This document shows, in pieces, positions 28,581 through 37,966 of a stretch of 64,000 bases of DNA. The translations under genes were made by a program, and so were the position numbers. This DNA is from Candidatus Gallimonas merdae (GTDB taxonomy: Bacteria > Bacillota > Clostridia > Christensenellales > Borkfalkiaceae), in the NCBI GenBank assembly GCA_904419525.1, contig CAJFRT010000003.1, positions 1 through 64,000 on the forward strand, in the 5' to 3' direction. The stretch's first letter is position 1. Each line of letters begins with the position of its first letter. The notes under the pieces are model-generated. The model was not told the origin of the DNA. It saw nothing but the letters and a program-made list of their open reading frames with translations, and ran no database searches.

Positions 28581-29618
28581 TTATAATCTAACCATCCCCC
28601 GCAGAATCTCACGCAATTCCCTTGCAGACCGCTCCCATGAAAAACGCGATAGTACTTCTTCCCCTTTATCTGACGTATTTTTCAGAATGTTCTTCAAACG
28701 ATAATCATATTTTTTCGGGTCAATATATATCACTGCATCTCCGAACAATTCATGCATAACGGGAATATCTGAAACTATTACATTCTCCGCACCGGCGACA
28801 ATCGCTTCCAGAGGGGGGATCCCGAAACCTTCATAAAACGAAGGAAACAGAAAAGCGCTACAGTTTTTCATCAGGCACTTTGCATCTGCGTCGCCCAAAT
28901 ATCCCAGAAGCCTGACATTTGCGGGTAACTCTATATCAGCATGAGAAAAAACGTTTTGATTGATTCCTCCGCCAACGGCAAAGATCGTTTCCGGGTTATT
29001 TTTAGCGACCTCAATGATCCATTTCAGATTCTTATTGGGCTCCAGACTGCCAAGCGAAAAAACATAGTTTTTATTCTGCAAACCATATCGCAACATGGCA
29101 TCTTCCGAAGCAATAACTCTGTCATAATGCTGCCAGGCATTATATATAACATGAATATCAGCACTGTTGCAGTGATAATATCTGATGATTTCCTGTTTAG
29201 AAAATTCGGAGACGGTCAGGATCGCCCTTGCTTTTTTTGTGAAATTCCTGAATAAAAAAGAATACCACATTCGGAACTTCCAACTGAAAAATTCAGGATA
29301 TGCTCTGACTTTCACATCGTGAATACAGACAATTTTCTGACCGCGCAAAGGCGCCGAATTGCATAAATTCAGTGAGACCGCCTTTTGCTTTCTGACATAA
29401 CGGGAAAATTCGGTCTGCTCCCAGACAACTCCCTGACGTCTTCCCACAAAAACCGTTCTGATATTTTTGAAAACGGGCGATTGGACTCCGGCGGGCAATG
29501 CGAGCTCTATTTCCCCGGTGTCACACAAAAGATCGAGCTGCGCGACAAGCTCCCGCGCATAGCGCTGTACTCCCGTAATTCTCTGGCTATAAAACCGGCC
29601 GTTTATAATAACTTTCAC
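28581..29618 (-). CDS. Glycosyltransferase family 4
   Basis: RITGVQRYARELVAQL; VFSLGSLEPNKNLKWIIEVAK; AFLFPSFYEGFGIPPLEAIVAGA. Confidence 0.92.
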   Translation of the reverse strand: MKVIINGRFYSQRITGVQRYARELVAQLDLLCDTGEIELALPAGVQSPVFKNIRTVFVGRRQGVVWEQTEFSRYVRKQKAVSLNLCNSAPLRGQKIVCIHDVKVRAYPEFFSWKFRMWYSFLFRNFTKKARAILTVSEFSKQEIIRYYHCNSADIHVIYNAWQHYDRVIASEDAMLRYGLQNKNYVFSLGSLEPNKNLKWIIEVAKNNPETIFAVGGGINQNVFSHADIELPANVRLLGYLGDADAKCLMKNCSAFLFPSFYEGFGIPPLEAIVAGAENVIVSDIPVMHELFGDAVIYIDPKKYDYRLKNILKNTSDKGEEVLSRFSWERSARELREILRGMVRL

Positions 29619-29628
29619 AATATTTCCC

Positions 29629-30606
29629 TTAAAAATCGACTACGAGCACTGAGAGGCGGCCGCAAAAAGAGATCGGCGCACTCTGTCTGAGCAGCCTTGA
29701 ACTCCCGGCAGTAAGTCTTTCCGGGCCGTCCGAGCCGATAACTTCCCCTGCGCCGTCCACAACGAGCAGCGCGCGGAATGCCGGCGCATCACCGCGGGCG
29801 GGAAGAATTTCTCCGTCCCGCATATCGAACTTGATCACGGTGAACCATTCCGTTGCGGCAAGCGTGTTTTCCGACGGTGCGCCGATACGGTAAGGGCCGT
29901 TTCCGCCGCTCCGTCCGACCGATTTCCGATGATAATCGAGCACATCGAGCGCTTTTTCCACATGGAGCGCACGCGGCTTTCCGTCCGCACCGAGTCTTCC
30001 GTAATCATAGAGCCGATAAGTGACGTTGGAAGTCTGCTGGATCTCGCAGATGAGACAGCCCGCGCCGATGGCATGCACCGTCCCGGCCGGAATATAAAAC
30101 GAATCCCCCTTTCTGACAGGGATCTTGTTGAGGATCTCCTCGACCGTGTTTTCCGCCACGCGGCGCGCGACCTCCGCGCGGTCCGTCCCGCGGTTGAATC
30201 CGAGATAAATGAACGCGTCCTCTTCCGCGTCCATGATATACCACATCTCGTTTTTCCCGCTGTCGTTTTCATGCAGGCGGGCGTATTCTTCCGCAGGGTG
30301 GACCTGAACGGAGAGATTGCTGTGTGCGTCGATGAACTTGACCATGAACGGGAGTCGTTTCCGGGAAGCGCCGTAAGCGCCAGCCCATTCCCAGCCGATA
30401 GCCGAAAAATATTCCGAGAGCGTTTTTCCCGCATACGGCCCGTCTGCGACGGTGCTTTCGCCGTCCGGGTGGGTGGAGATCTCCCAGCTCTCCGCAATGC
30501 GCTGCATGTTCCCCGTGTCCTTGTTCAGGAGGTCACGGATCTTCGTTCCGCCCCAGATATAGTCCTTGAATGCGGGGATCAGCGCGATCAGTTCATTCTG
30601 CGCCAT
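29629..30606 (-). CDS. manA: Mannose-6-phosphate isomerase, class I
   Basis: LIPAFKDYIWGGTKIRDLL; LPFMVKFIDAHSNLSVQVHPAEEYARLHE; GKNEMWYIMDAEEDAFIYLGF; FYIPAGTVHAIGAGCLICEIQQ. Confidence 0.94.
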   Translation of the reverse strand: MAQNELIALIPAFKDYIWGGTKIRDLLNKDTGNMQRIAESWEISTHPDGESTVADGPYAGKTLSEYFSAIGWEWAGAYGASRKRLPFMVKFIDAHSNLSVQVHPAEEYARLHENDSGKNEMWYIMDAEEDAFIYLGFNRGTDRAEVARRVAENTVEEILNKIPVRKGDSFYIPAGTVHAIGAGCLICEIQQTSNVTYRLYDYGRLGADGKPRALHVEKALDVLDYHRKSVGRSGGNGPYRIGAPSENTLAATEWFTVIKFDMRDGEILPARGDAPAFRALLVVDGAGEVIGSDGPERLTAGSSRLLRQSAPISFCGRLSVLVVDF

Positions 30607-30607
30607 G

Positions 30608-32371
30608 TCAGTCCTCCCGAAACAACTGCAAAAATGCCTCTTTCAGCGCGCCGAGCTGCGCTCCGGCATCGGCAAGGGAACTTCCCTTTACGCCGAAATA
30701 AAATTTGATCTTGGGCTCCGTCCCCGACGGCCGCACGCAGCACCAGCCGTTCCCGTCCAGCTCGAAATAGAGCACATTGCTCACCGGCAGCTCCAGGGGA
30801 GTTTCCTGCCCGGTCACGACATCGCGCCGCACGCCGCGCCGATAGTCCCGCAGCGCACAAATCCTGCGCCCTCCGACCTCTGCGGGAGGGTCATTGCGCA
30901 GATCGGTCATCATGCGCGCGATCTTTTCCGCGCCGTCCGCTCCCCGAAGAGTCAGGCAGGCAAGATCTTCCGCATAGTAGCCGTATTTTTCGTACATGGC
31001 GAGCATCGCGTCCCAGAGCGTCATGCCCTGTCCCGCATAGTATGCCGCCGCCTCGCACAGGCTGACGACCGCCATCACGGCGTCCTTGTCGCGCGCATAC
31101 GTCCCGACAAGACAGCCGTAGCTCTCCTCAAACCCGAATTCAAAGACATAGGCGCCCTTTGCGGCGTCGGGTCTGCCCGCATTGGCGGCACGGGCCCGCT
31201 CAAAGAGACGGATCTGTTCGCCGATATATTTGAATCCCGTGAGCGTCTCGATCACGCTCAGGCCGTATTCCGCCGCAACGGGACGGGCCATGTCCGAAGA
31301 GACGATCGTCGTGACGAGCGCGCCGTCCGAGGGGCGTTCGGGAAGGAGCCCCTGCTCCCTGCGCGCCGAGAGCACATAGTCTGCGATCAGAAGCCCGCTC
31401 ATGTTCCCCGTAAACGGAACATAATCCCCCTCTTTCGTCCGGCAATAGACCCCCAGCCTGTCCGCGTCCGGGTCGGTGGCAAGCACCAGATCGGCGCCGA
31501 CCTTTTCCGCCAGTTCCAGCGCAAGCCGGAACGCGCCTTTCTCCTCCGGATTGGGGTACTCCACCGTAGGGAAATTTCCGTCCGGGGCCTCCTGTTCCGG
31601 GACGACAAACACCTGTTCAAAGCCCAGCTCCGCAAGTACGCGGCGCACAGGCACATTTCCCGTTCCATGCAGGGGAGTATAGACAATTTTTAATTTTTTT
31701 CCGGCATCGCGGACGACATCGGGACGCAGGACAAGTTTTTTGAGCTCCCGAAGATACTTATCGTCCATTTCGCGGCCGATGTTGACCAAAAGACCGCGGG
31801 TCCGCGCCTCTTCTTCCGGAATGCGCCTGATCAGGGAATAATCGGATACCGCCCCGATCGCGGAAATGATCTGTTCATCGCAGGGCGGAACGATCTGACC
31901 GCCGTCGCTCCAATAGACTTTATAGCCGTTATATGCGGGCGGGTTGTGGCTTGCCGTTATGACGATGCCCGCCGTTGCCCCCAGTTCGCGCACGGCAAAC
32001 GAGAGTTCGGGCGTGGGGCGCAGATCTTCAAACAAATATGCCTTTATGCCGTTGGCGGCAAGGATACAGGCGGAATCGAGGGCCAGTTCCCCGGACATTC
32101 TGCGGCTGTCGTAGGCAATGACGACGCTGCCCCCCTGCGTCTGCCCGTTGATGAAGTCGGAAAGCCCCTGGGTCGCCCTGCCCACGGTATAGAAATTGAT
32201 CCGGTTGGTGCCCGCCCCGATGACGCCGCGCAGGCCGCCCGTCCCAAAGGAGAGTTCGCGGTAAAACGCGTCCTGTATTTCATCGGTCATCGACGCCGCT
32301 TCCGCGCGCGTCGCTTCGTCAAACACGGGATCGCTGCACCACCTGCGCCATTCGGAAAGATAGTCCTTCAC
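30608..32371 (-). CDS. Phospho-sugar mutase (second paralogue, polysaccharide cluster)
   Basis: LSFGTGGLRGVIGAGTNRINFYTV; GIVITASHNPPAYNGYKVYW; ATDPDADRLGVY; RPSGTEPKIKFYF. Confidence 0.93.
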   Translation of the reverse strand: MKDYLSEWRRWCSDPVFDEATRAEAASMTDEIQDAFYRELSFGTGGLRGVIGAGTNRINFYTVGRATQGLSDFINGQTQGGSVVIAYDSRRMSGELALDSACILAANGIKAYLFEDLRPTPELSFAVRELGATAGIVITASHNPPAYNGYKVYWSDGGQIVPPCDEQIISAIGAVSDYSLIRRIPEEEARTRGLLVNIGREMDDKYLRELKKLVLRPDVVRDAGKKLKIVYTPLHGTGNVPVRRVLAELGFEQVFVVPEQEAPDGNFPTVEYPNPEEKGAFRLALELAEKVGADLVLATDPDADRLGVYCRTKEGDYVPFTGNMSGLLIADYVLSARREQGLLPERPSDGALVTTIVSSDMARPVAAEYGLSVIETLTGFKYIGEQIRLFERARAANAGRPDAAKGAYVFEFGFEESYGCLVGTYARDKDAVMAVVSLCEAAAYYAGQGMTLWDAMLAMYEKYGYYAEDLACLTLRGADGAEKIARMMTDLRNDPPAEVGGRRICALRDYRRGVRRDVVTGQETPLELPVSNVLYFELDGNGWCCVRPSGTEPKIKFYFGVKGSSLADAGAQLGALKEAFLQLFRED

Positions 32372-33435
32372 AGGAGTTCCTCCCGTCCCTCTGCCTCCAA
32401 CTCATCCACGATCTTTCTCACGTCCTGCGCCTTGGATTTGGGGCACACAAGAATGGCGTCCGGCGTCTCAACGATGACAAGGTCGCTCACATCGACGGCG
32501 GCGATCATCTTTCCGCTCGAATAGATCACGGTGTTTACGGTATCCACATTGACGGCGTTCCCGACGACCACGTTCCCGGACTCGTCCTGCGGATGAAGCG
32601 CGCCGAGCATATCCCAGCTGCCGACGTCGTTCCAGCCGAATTCACCGGGCACGACAAGGATATCCTTGCTGTGCTCCATGATCCCGTAATCGATGGAGAC
32701 GGAGGGAAGCTCCGGATAGATCTCCTCCAGAATACGTCCCTCTTCCGGTTTCCCGAATGCCGCGGCGATCTTTATGAGCTGTGCGTACAGATCGGGGAGA
32801 AGGCGCTTGAACTTTTTCAGAATCACGGACGCCTTCCAGACAAACATGCCGCTGTTCCAGACATAACAGCCCGATTTCAGATATTCTTCCGCCTTTTTGC
32901 GGGTGGGCTTTTCCACAAATTTGACGACGGGTTTGACGTTCCCCTCCGTATCCCGGTAACGGATATAGCCGTATCCCGTTGCGGGAAAGGTGGGCGCAAT
33001 GCCGATCGTGACCAGTTTATTGGAGTCCGCCGCGGCGCGCACCGCCGTGTGCAGCACTTCGCCGAACGCCTCCTCGTCCTCGATATAGGCGTCGGAGGGC
33101 GTGATGACGAGCACGCCGTCCCCCCGCTCGCGCAAGATCTTCAGCGCCGCATAGCCGATGCACGCGGCGGTATTGCGGGCGCACGGCTCCGAAAGGATAT
33201 GCGCGGCATCGACGCGGCCCTGCGTCACCCGCTGCATCTTGTCCGCCTGTTCACAGTTTGTGACAATGTAAATGTCGTCATACGCCGTGACCTTGGTCAG
33301 GCGGTCGATCGCCTCGTTGACCATGATCTCTTTTCCGCTCAGGTTGAGGAGCTGTTTCGGCGTTCCCTTGCGGGAAAGCGGCCAGAAACGCGTTCCGCCG
33401 CCCCCCGCCATGATGATTCCGTAAACCTTATCCAT
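32368..33435 (-). CDS. manC: Mannose-1-phosphate guanylyltransferase
   Basis: MDKVYGIIMAGGGGTRFWPLSRKGTPKQLLNLSGKEIMVNEAIDRL; LSEPCARNTAACIGYA; VPGEFGWNDVGSWDML. Confidence 0.96.
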   Translation of the reverse strand: MDKVYGIIMAGGGGTRFWPLSRKGTPKQLLNLSGKEIMVNEAIDRLTKVTAYDDIYIVTNCEQADKMQRVTQGRVDAAHILSEPCARNTAACIGYAALKILRERGDGVLVITPSDAYIEDEEAFGEVLHTAVRAAADSNKLVTIGIAPTFPATGYGYIRYRDTEGNVKPVVKFVEKPTRKKAEEYLKSGCYVWNSGMFVWKASVILKKFKRLLPDLYAQLIKIAAAFGKPEEGRILEEIYPELPSVSIDYGIMEHSKDILVVPGEFGWNDVGSWDMLGALHPQDESGNVVVGNAVNVDTVNTVIYSSGKMIAAVDVSDLVIVETPDAILVCPKSKAQDVRKIVDELEAEGREELL

Positions 33436-33438
33436 GTG

Positions 33439-34560
33439 TCATAACTCCGAGATCATGCGGTTGACGTTCTGCGCAAACCGCTCGTAAGTAAAATATTCCT
33501 GTGCGCGCTGCGCCGCCGCTTCGCCGTATCTGCGGCGCAGCGGCTCATTTTCGGCCAGCATGCGGATCGCGGCGGCATACGCCCCCACGTCTTTGTTCGG
33601 GCATTCGATTCCCGTCACGCCGTCCAAAGAGACGTAGTTGACGCCCGAGCCCTCAATGGTGAATGTGACGGCCGGTTTCCCGAACGACATTGCTTCCGCA
33701 AGCGCGATCCCGAACGCCTCGTTTTTTGTGACCGAGGGAAAACAGAAGATATCGCACGCAAGCAGCCAGGCCTTGAGGTCTTCGTCCGATACCCGTCCGA
33801 GAAGACTTATTTTTTTATCTTCTCCGGCGAGTTCGCGCAGCCGATCCGTCAGGGGGCCCGCCCCGCCGACCGCGACAAAAAAGCGTTCATCGAGCAGCTT
33901 CCCCGCACGGATCAGATATTCCATGCCCTTATAGGGAACGTGCCGTCCCACGGCAAAACAGATGATCTTTCCGGCGTGCTCCGCCCTGATCTCTTCCGCA
34001 CGTGTGCGCGCCGCTTCATCGGCGCAGATGCGCGCCGCGTTGGCACAGCACGGAATGACCGTGCATTTTTCCCTGACGGAGGAGAGATGTCTGCTGCCCT
34101 CGATATAATTGGGGCTTGTCGCCACGACCCTGTCCGCGCGCCGAAGGAGCCATTTCGTCTGACCCTCGAACAGTTTGCCGAGGACCTTCTGGCGCGTGAT
34201 GTCGAGGTGCCACCAGAGCACCAGTTTGCAGGAGGGGCGTTTTTTGAGCACCTTGCGCAAATAATGCGCGCCGAACGGGTTGGGATAATGGAAGATCACG
34301 ACGTCCGGTTCAAATTCGCGGAAGGTCTTTTTCAATAATTTTCCGTACGAAAAAGAGAGGGACTGGGAGGCGACTTTGGCAAAACACCCTGCGCGGATCA
34401 CCTCGACGCCGTCCACGTTTCCAACGGCGTCCCCCTTTTCATGATTGAAACAGAAAATCTTCTGTTCATAGCCATCCATTGCGGCGGCACAATCGCGCGC
34501 CACCTGTTCCACGCCGCCGATAAACGGTTCATAATATTTTGAAATGTGCAATACTTTCAT
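33439..34560 (-). CDS. Glycosyltransferase family 4
   Basis: MKVLHISKYYEPFIGGVEQVARDCAAAM; CFAVGRHVPYKGMEYLIRAGKLL; FCFPSVTKNEAFGIALAEAMSFGKPAV. Confidence 0.93.
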   Translation of the reverse strand: MKVLHISKYYEPFIGGVEQVARDCAAAMDGYEQKIFCFNHEKGDAVGNVDGVEVIRAGCFAKVASQSLSFSYGKLLKKTFREFEPDVVIFHYPNPFGAHYLRKVLKKRPSCKLVLWWHLDITRQKVLGKLFEGQTKWLLRRADRVVATSPNYIEGSRHLSSVREKCTVIPCCANAARICADEAARTRAEEIRAEHAGKIICFAVGRHVPYKGMEYLIRAGKLLDERFFVAVGGAGPLTDRLRELAGEDKKISLLGRVSDEDLKAWLLACDIFCFPSVTKNEAFGIALAEAMSFGKPAVTFTIEGSGVNYVSLDGVTGIECPNKDVGAYAAAIRMLAENEPLRRRYGEAAAQRAQEYFTYERFAQNVNRMISEL

Positions 34561-34568
34561 GTGGATTT

Positions 34569-35399
34569 TCATTCGCCGCTTCGATCAAAAATGACCATAT
34601 AGGCACCTTTAAAAATAATTTTCAAATCAAGCCATATACTCTGTTTCTGAATGTATTCCAAATCCAACCGCACCCATTCGTCGAACGAAAGCGAGTTCCG
34701 GTTTTTTTGAATCTGCCACAGACATAAAAGCCCTCCCTTTACGTCAAGGCGATGCCGTTGGTACACGCTATACTCCTCAACTTCGCGCGGAATGGGTGGA
34801 CGCGGTCCCACAACGCTCATTGTTCCATTAAAAATATTGAACAATTGGGGTAACTCATCCAATGAAAGTTTACGAAATATCTTGCCAACCTTTGTGATAC
34901 GCGGATCGTTTTTCATTTTGAAAGCGGGAGGATCCGCCTCGTTAAGCCCGGCATCAATAAGCTGCTGTTTCATTTGTTCCGCGTTGGGACACATCGTCCT
35001 GATTTTATAAAATTTAAAAATTTTCCCATTTTGTCCGACGCGCTTGGAAACATAAACCGGATTATGAAAATCCTCCAGCCATTTGATGAGAAGACATAGA
35101 AGAATGAGCCACGAAAAAAGAATGATCATGAGTCCCGATGAGACGAGATCGAACGACCGTTTGACAAACAGATAGCACCGATAGCGGAAGCCCCTGCGCG
35201 GTCTGAACGGCGCATTTTCCTGCACGTCTGCGCTTTTTTCGTCATTTTCCGCATGATTTTCAACAACGAAAGACGCCTGCTCCGAACTCGAAGCAGGCTC
35301 AACCGCGGGCGTTTCGCAAAAGGCCCGCTCCTTCGTTTCAGTTGTCATATCTACTTCGGGCCGCGGACGATCCCGCGTTTCCCGTTCCGTTTTTTCCAT
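34569..35399 (-). CDS. Polyprenyl-phosphate sugar-1-phosphate transferase (priming transferase)
   Basis: KRSFDLVSSGLMIIL; PVYVSKRVGQNGKIFKFYKIRTM; FRKLSLDELPQLFNIFNGTMSVVGPRPPIPREVEEY. Confidence 0.93.
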   Translation of the reverse strand: MEKTERETRDRPRPEVDMTTETKERAFCETPAVEPASSSEQASFVVENHAENDEKSADVQENAPFRPRRGFRYRCYLFVKRSFDLVSSGLMIILFSWLILLCLLIKWLEDFHNPVYVSKRVGQNGKIFKFYKIRTMCPNAEQMKQQLIDAGLNEADPPAFKMKNDPRITKVGKIFRKLSLDELPQLFNIFNGTMSVVGPRPPIPREVEEYSVYQRHRLDVKGGLLCLWQIQKNRNSLSFDEWVRLDLEYIQKQSIWLDLKIIFKGAYMVIFDRSGE

Positions 35400-35503
35400 C
35401 CGTAATCCTCCCAACAAAAAACGCCGAGCAGGATATTCCCGCCGCTGCCGCGCCGACTCCCCCTCACGCGCCCAAGCAAGACTTTGCGGGAATTTATAAG
35501 TTC

Positions 35504-35532
35504 ATTATACCATGTCCTTTTTCGGCTGTCAA
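35504..35532 (-). promoter_or_regulatory. Promoter of the polysaccharide operon
   Basis: On - strand TTGACA-17 nt-TATAAT upstream of the priming transferase. Confidence 0.75.
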
Positions 35533-35737
35533 TACATTTATGTCATAGAATCTGATGACAATTGCCATTTCTTTCCCTATTATAAGGCAGATCGGCGCGA
35601 TGAGAACTTTCCGCAGAATCCCGTCCTGCAAAAACCTGTCCCGCGTGTGTTTTTTATCCCGAATCAGTTTGTGAAAAAAGCATGAAAAAATGCAGCGCAT
35701 ACCGGAAAATCAAGCGCCGCATCTGCATTTATTCAGT

Positions 35738-37927
35738 TTATTTGCAGTAAATCCGAACTTCTGCGCCCTTTAAGACGTCAAAGCCGACACCGATCTCCGC
35801 CATGTCCGAATCGGGCGCAGCCCCGTCAAACCGGAACGGAAAAGCTGACCTGTCACGCTTTCTGACCGTGTAGGGCGCATCTTTGCCGTTCACGCGGACG
35901 CGCAGGATCCTGCCTGCGGAAAGATGTACGCGCAGCAAGATTTCTCGCTGCAAACAAGCGCGCTCCCCGGCAAACGAACCATCGGCGGCCTCAAATGTGA
36001 CGGCGTAACAGTTTTCCACCCGATCGAACCGTGAAAAATAGCCGCAGGTACGCATTTCGCCGTCCTGATAGGCGGTCGTCTCGCCGTCGTCCTCCGCAAG
36101 CGCGCCCTTGCAGTAGGCCTCTTCCGAAGGGAAATAGTCAAACGCAAGCCGATTCCAGAGCTGCTGCTTTGTGTTCTGCGCGTCCGGCGCGACGGGCACG
36201 AGCGCCCCTTCGCGGACAAAGAGCGGCATCTGTTCCACGGGGCAGGGCACGACATGCGCCCTGCCGCCCGCATACGTCTTTCCCGTGAAGACGTTGATCC
36301 ACCGCCCTTTGGGCAGATAGACGTCGCGCGCTTCCGGAAGAAACCCGATCTCCGACCGTATTCCGGCCGTCTCAGGGCGCTGCTCATAGCGCGCAATGGG
36401 AGCGATGAGCAATTCCTTTCCGAGAAGGTATTCGCTGGTTTCGCGGCAGGCGCGCCTGTCCTCGGGGTACTCGAACCCAAGCGCGCGGAACATGGGAATG
36501 CCCGTCCCACAGCTCTCATGGGCGAGCGAATAGATCAAAGGAAGCAGCCGGTATCTCAGCCGGATATACTCGCGCGCGATCGCAAGCGTTTCCTTGTCAT
36601 ACGCCCAGGGCTCGCGCGTGCGCGAAACGCCGTTGCTGCAATGGGGACGGAGCACGGGCGAAAAGGCCCCGAACTGGATCCAGCGCAGATAGGTCTGCCT
36701 GTCCGGATTGCCCGTATGCCCGCCGCAGTCGGAATTGATGTATGGAATACAGTTCGCACCGGCCCGGACAAGCGTTTCCACCTCCCGTCCGATCGCACTG
36801 TAATCGGAAGCGATATCCCCCGTCCACTGTATGGAATAGCGGTGGGAAGCGGAGTCAAGGATCCGACAGTCGCCCTCGCCGGTGTACATGCCGTTCTGCA
36901 CGTTATTGACGTTTCCCATGATGACGGGACGCCGGCATGCGCCGCGCCTTCCCGCCTTTTTCCGGTAAAAGTTTCTTGTGATCTCCTCAAACAGATACAT
37001 TCCGAACGTCTCCGGCCGGACATTCGGCGTGGGGCTTATGAGTTTCGTGTGCCAGTTCCTGTCATACCACCAGGTATCCAGGCCGAGTTCCATCAAGCCC
37101 TGCAGTTTTTCTTCGCGGTATTTCACTTCTGCGGGATCGAACAGGTCCTTGGCTCCTTCCACGGGTTCGGGGTGATCGTTGAACATGACCTCCACCCCGT
37201 GCGCATGGGCGAAGCCGAAATAGCCCTGTATGTCGGGGAAGAGCTTTGTGTTGACGTCGTAGCCGATCCCGCGGTCGGAAGCAGCGCGCCAGTCCGTATC
37301 GATGACGATGTTGTCGAGCGGAACGTCATGCGCCTCATAGTCGAGGATCCGCTGCTTTGCCCCCTCTTCATCATAGGCAAAATAGCGCGAATCCCAGTAT
37401 CCGAGCGTGGAGAGCCGCACCAGCTCGCACCGCCCCGTCAGCGCCACATACAGCCGGCGAAGCAGACGGGCATTTTTTTCGCACAGCAGAAGATAGACAT
37501 CTTCAGCCCTTTCATCGATCCGATATCCGCCCGTCTTGCGGTCGCTGGAGGCATACCCTCCCTGCGGCAGGAGAATGCGCGGCATATCCGAGACGGCAAA
37601 CACCTCCGGCGTATCCCCCGGAAGCGGAAGCTCGCCGGTGTTTGCAAGGCGCTTGTACCGCCATACGATCCGACCCGCGCGCTCAAGCCTGATCCCGGCG
37701 AGAGATTTCCCCTCCGCGGGAACGACAAGCGTGAACGCCCCGAACACAATGCGTCTGACGCCCTCGTCCTCTTCGAGCGACGCCCCGTCCCAGCCCTCAA
37801 ATGCCGTGCGGTCGGGCACAAAAAATGTGTTGCTGTCGCAGAATTTCCCCTTCCTCATGCGCTCAAGGCGCACGATGTTCCGCGTCAGGAACATGATCCG
37901 GATCTTGTCAAAAACAAACTCGTACAT
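35738..37927 (-). CDS. Glycoside hydrolase family 31 (alpha-glucosidase/xylosidase-like)
   Basis: LGYWDSRYFAYDEEGAKQRILDYEAHDVPLDNIVIDTDW; QWTGDIASDYSAIGREVETLVRAGANCIPYINSDCGGHTG; FGAFSPVLRPHCSNG. Confidence 0.9.
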   Translation of the reverse strand: MYEFVFDKIRIMFLTRNIVRLERMRKGKFCDSNTFFVPDRTAFEGWDGASLEEDEGVRRIVFGAFTLVVPAEGKSLAGIRLERAGRIVWRYKRLANTGELPLPGDTPEVFAVSDMPRILLPQGGYASSDRKTGGYRIDERAEDVYLLLCEKNARLLRRLYVALTGRCELVRLSTLGYWDSRYFAYDEEGAKQRILDYEAHDVPLDNIVIDTDWRAASDRGIGYDVNTKLFPDIQGYFGFAHAHGVEVMFNDHPEPVEGAKDLFDPAEVKYREEKLQGLMELGLDTWWYDRNWHTKLISPTPNVRPETFGMYLFEEITRNFYRKKAGRRGACRRPVIMGNVNNVQNGMYTGEGDCRILDSASHRYSIQWTGDIASDYSAIGREVETLVRAGANCIPYINSDCGGHTGNPDRQTYLRWIQFGAFSPVLRPHCSNGVSRTREPWAYDKETLAIAREYIRLRYRLLPLIYSLAHESCGTGIPMFRALGFEYPEDRRACRETSEYLLGKELLIAPIARYEQRPETAGIRSEIGFLPEARDVYLPKGRWINVFTGKTYAGGRAHVVPCPVEQMPLFVREGALVPVAPDAQNTKQQLWNRLAFDYFPSEEAYCKGALAEDDGETTAYQDGEMRTCGYFSRFDRVENCYAVTFEAADGSFAGERACLQREILLRVHLSAGRILRVRVNGKDAPYTVRKRDRSAFPFRFDGAAPDSDMAEIGVGFDVLKGAEVRIYCK

Positions 37928-37966
37928 GCGTCACCCCCTCATCGCGCCGCGACCGCGCCGTGCCGG

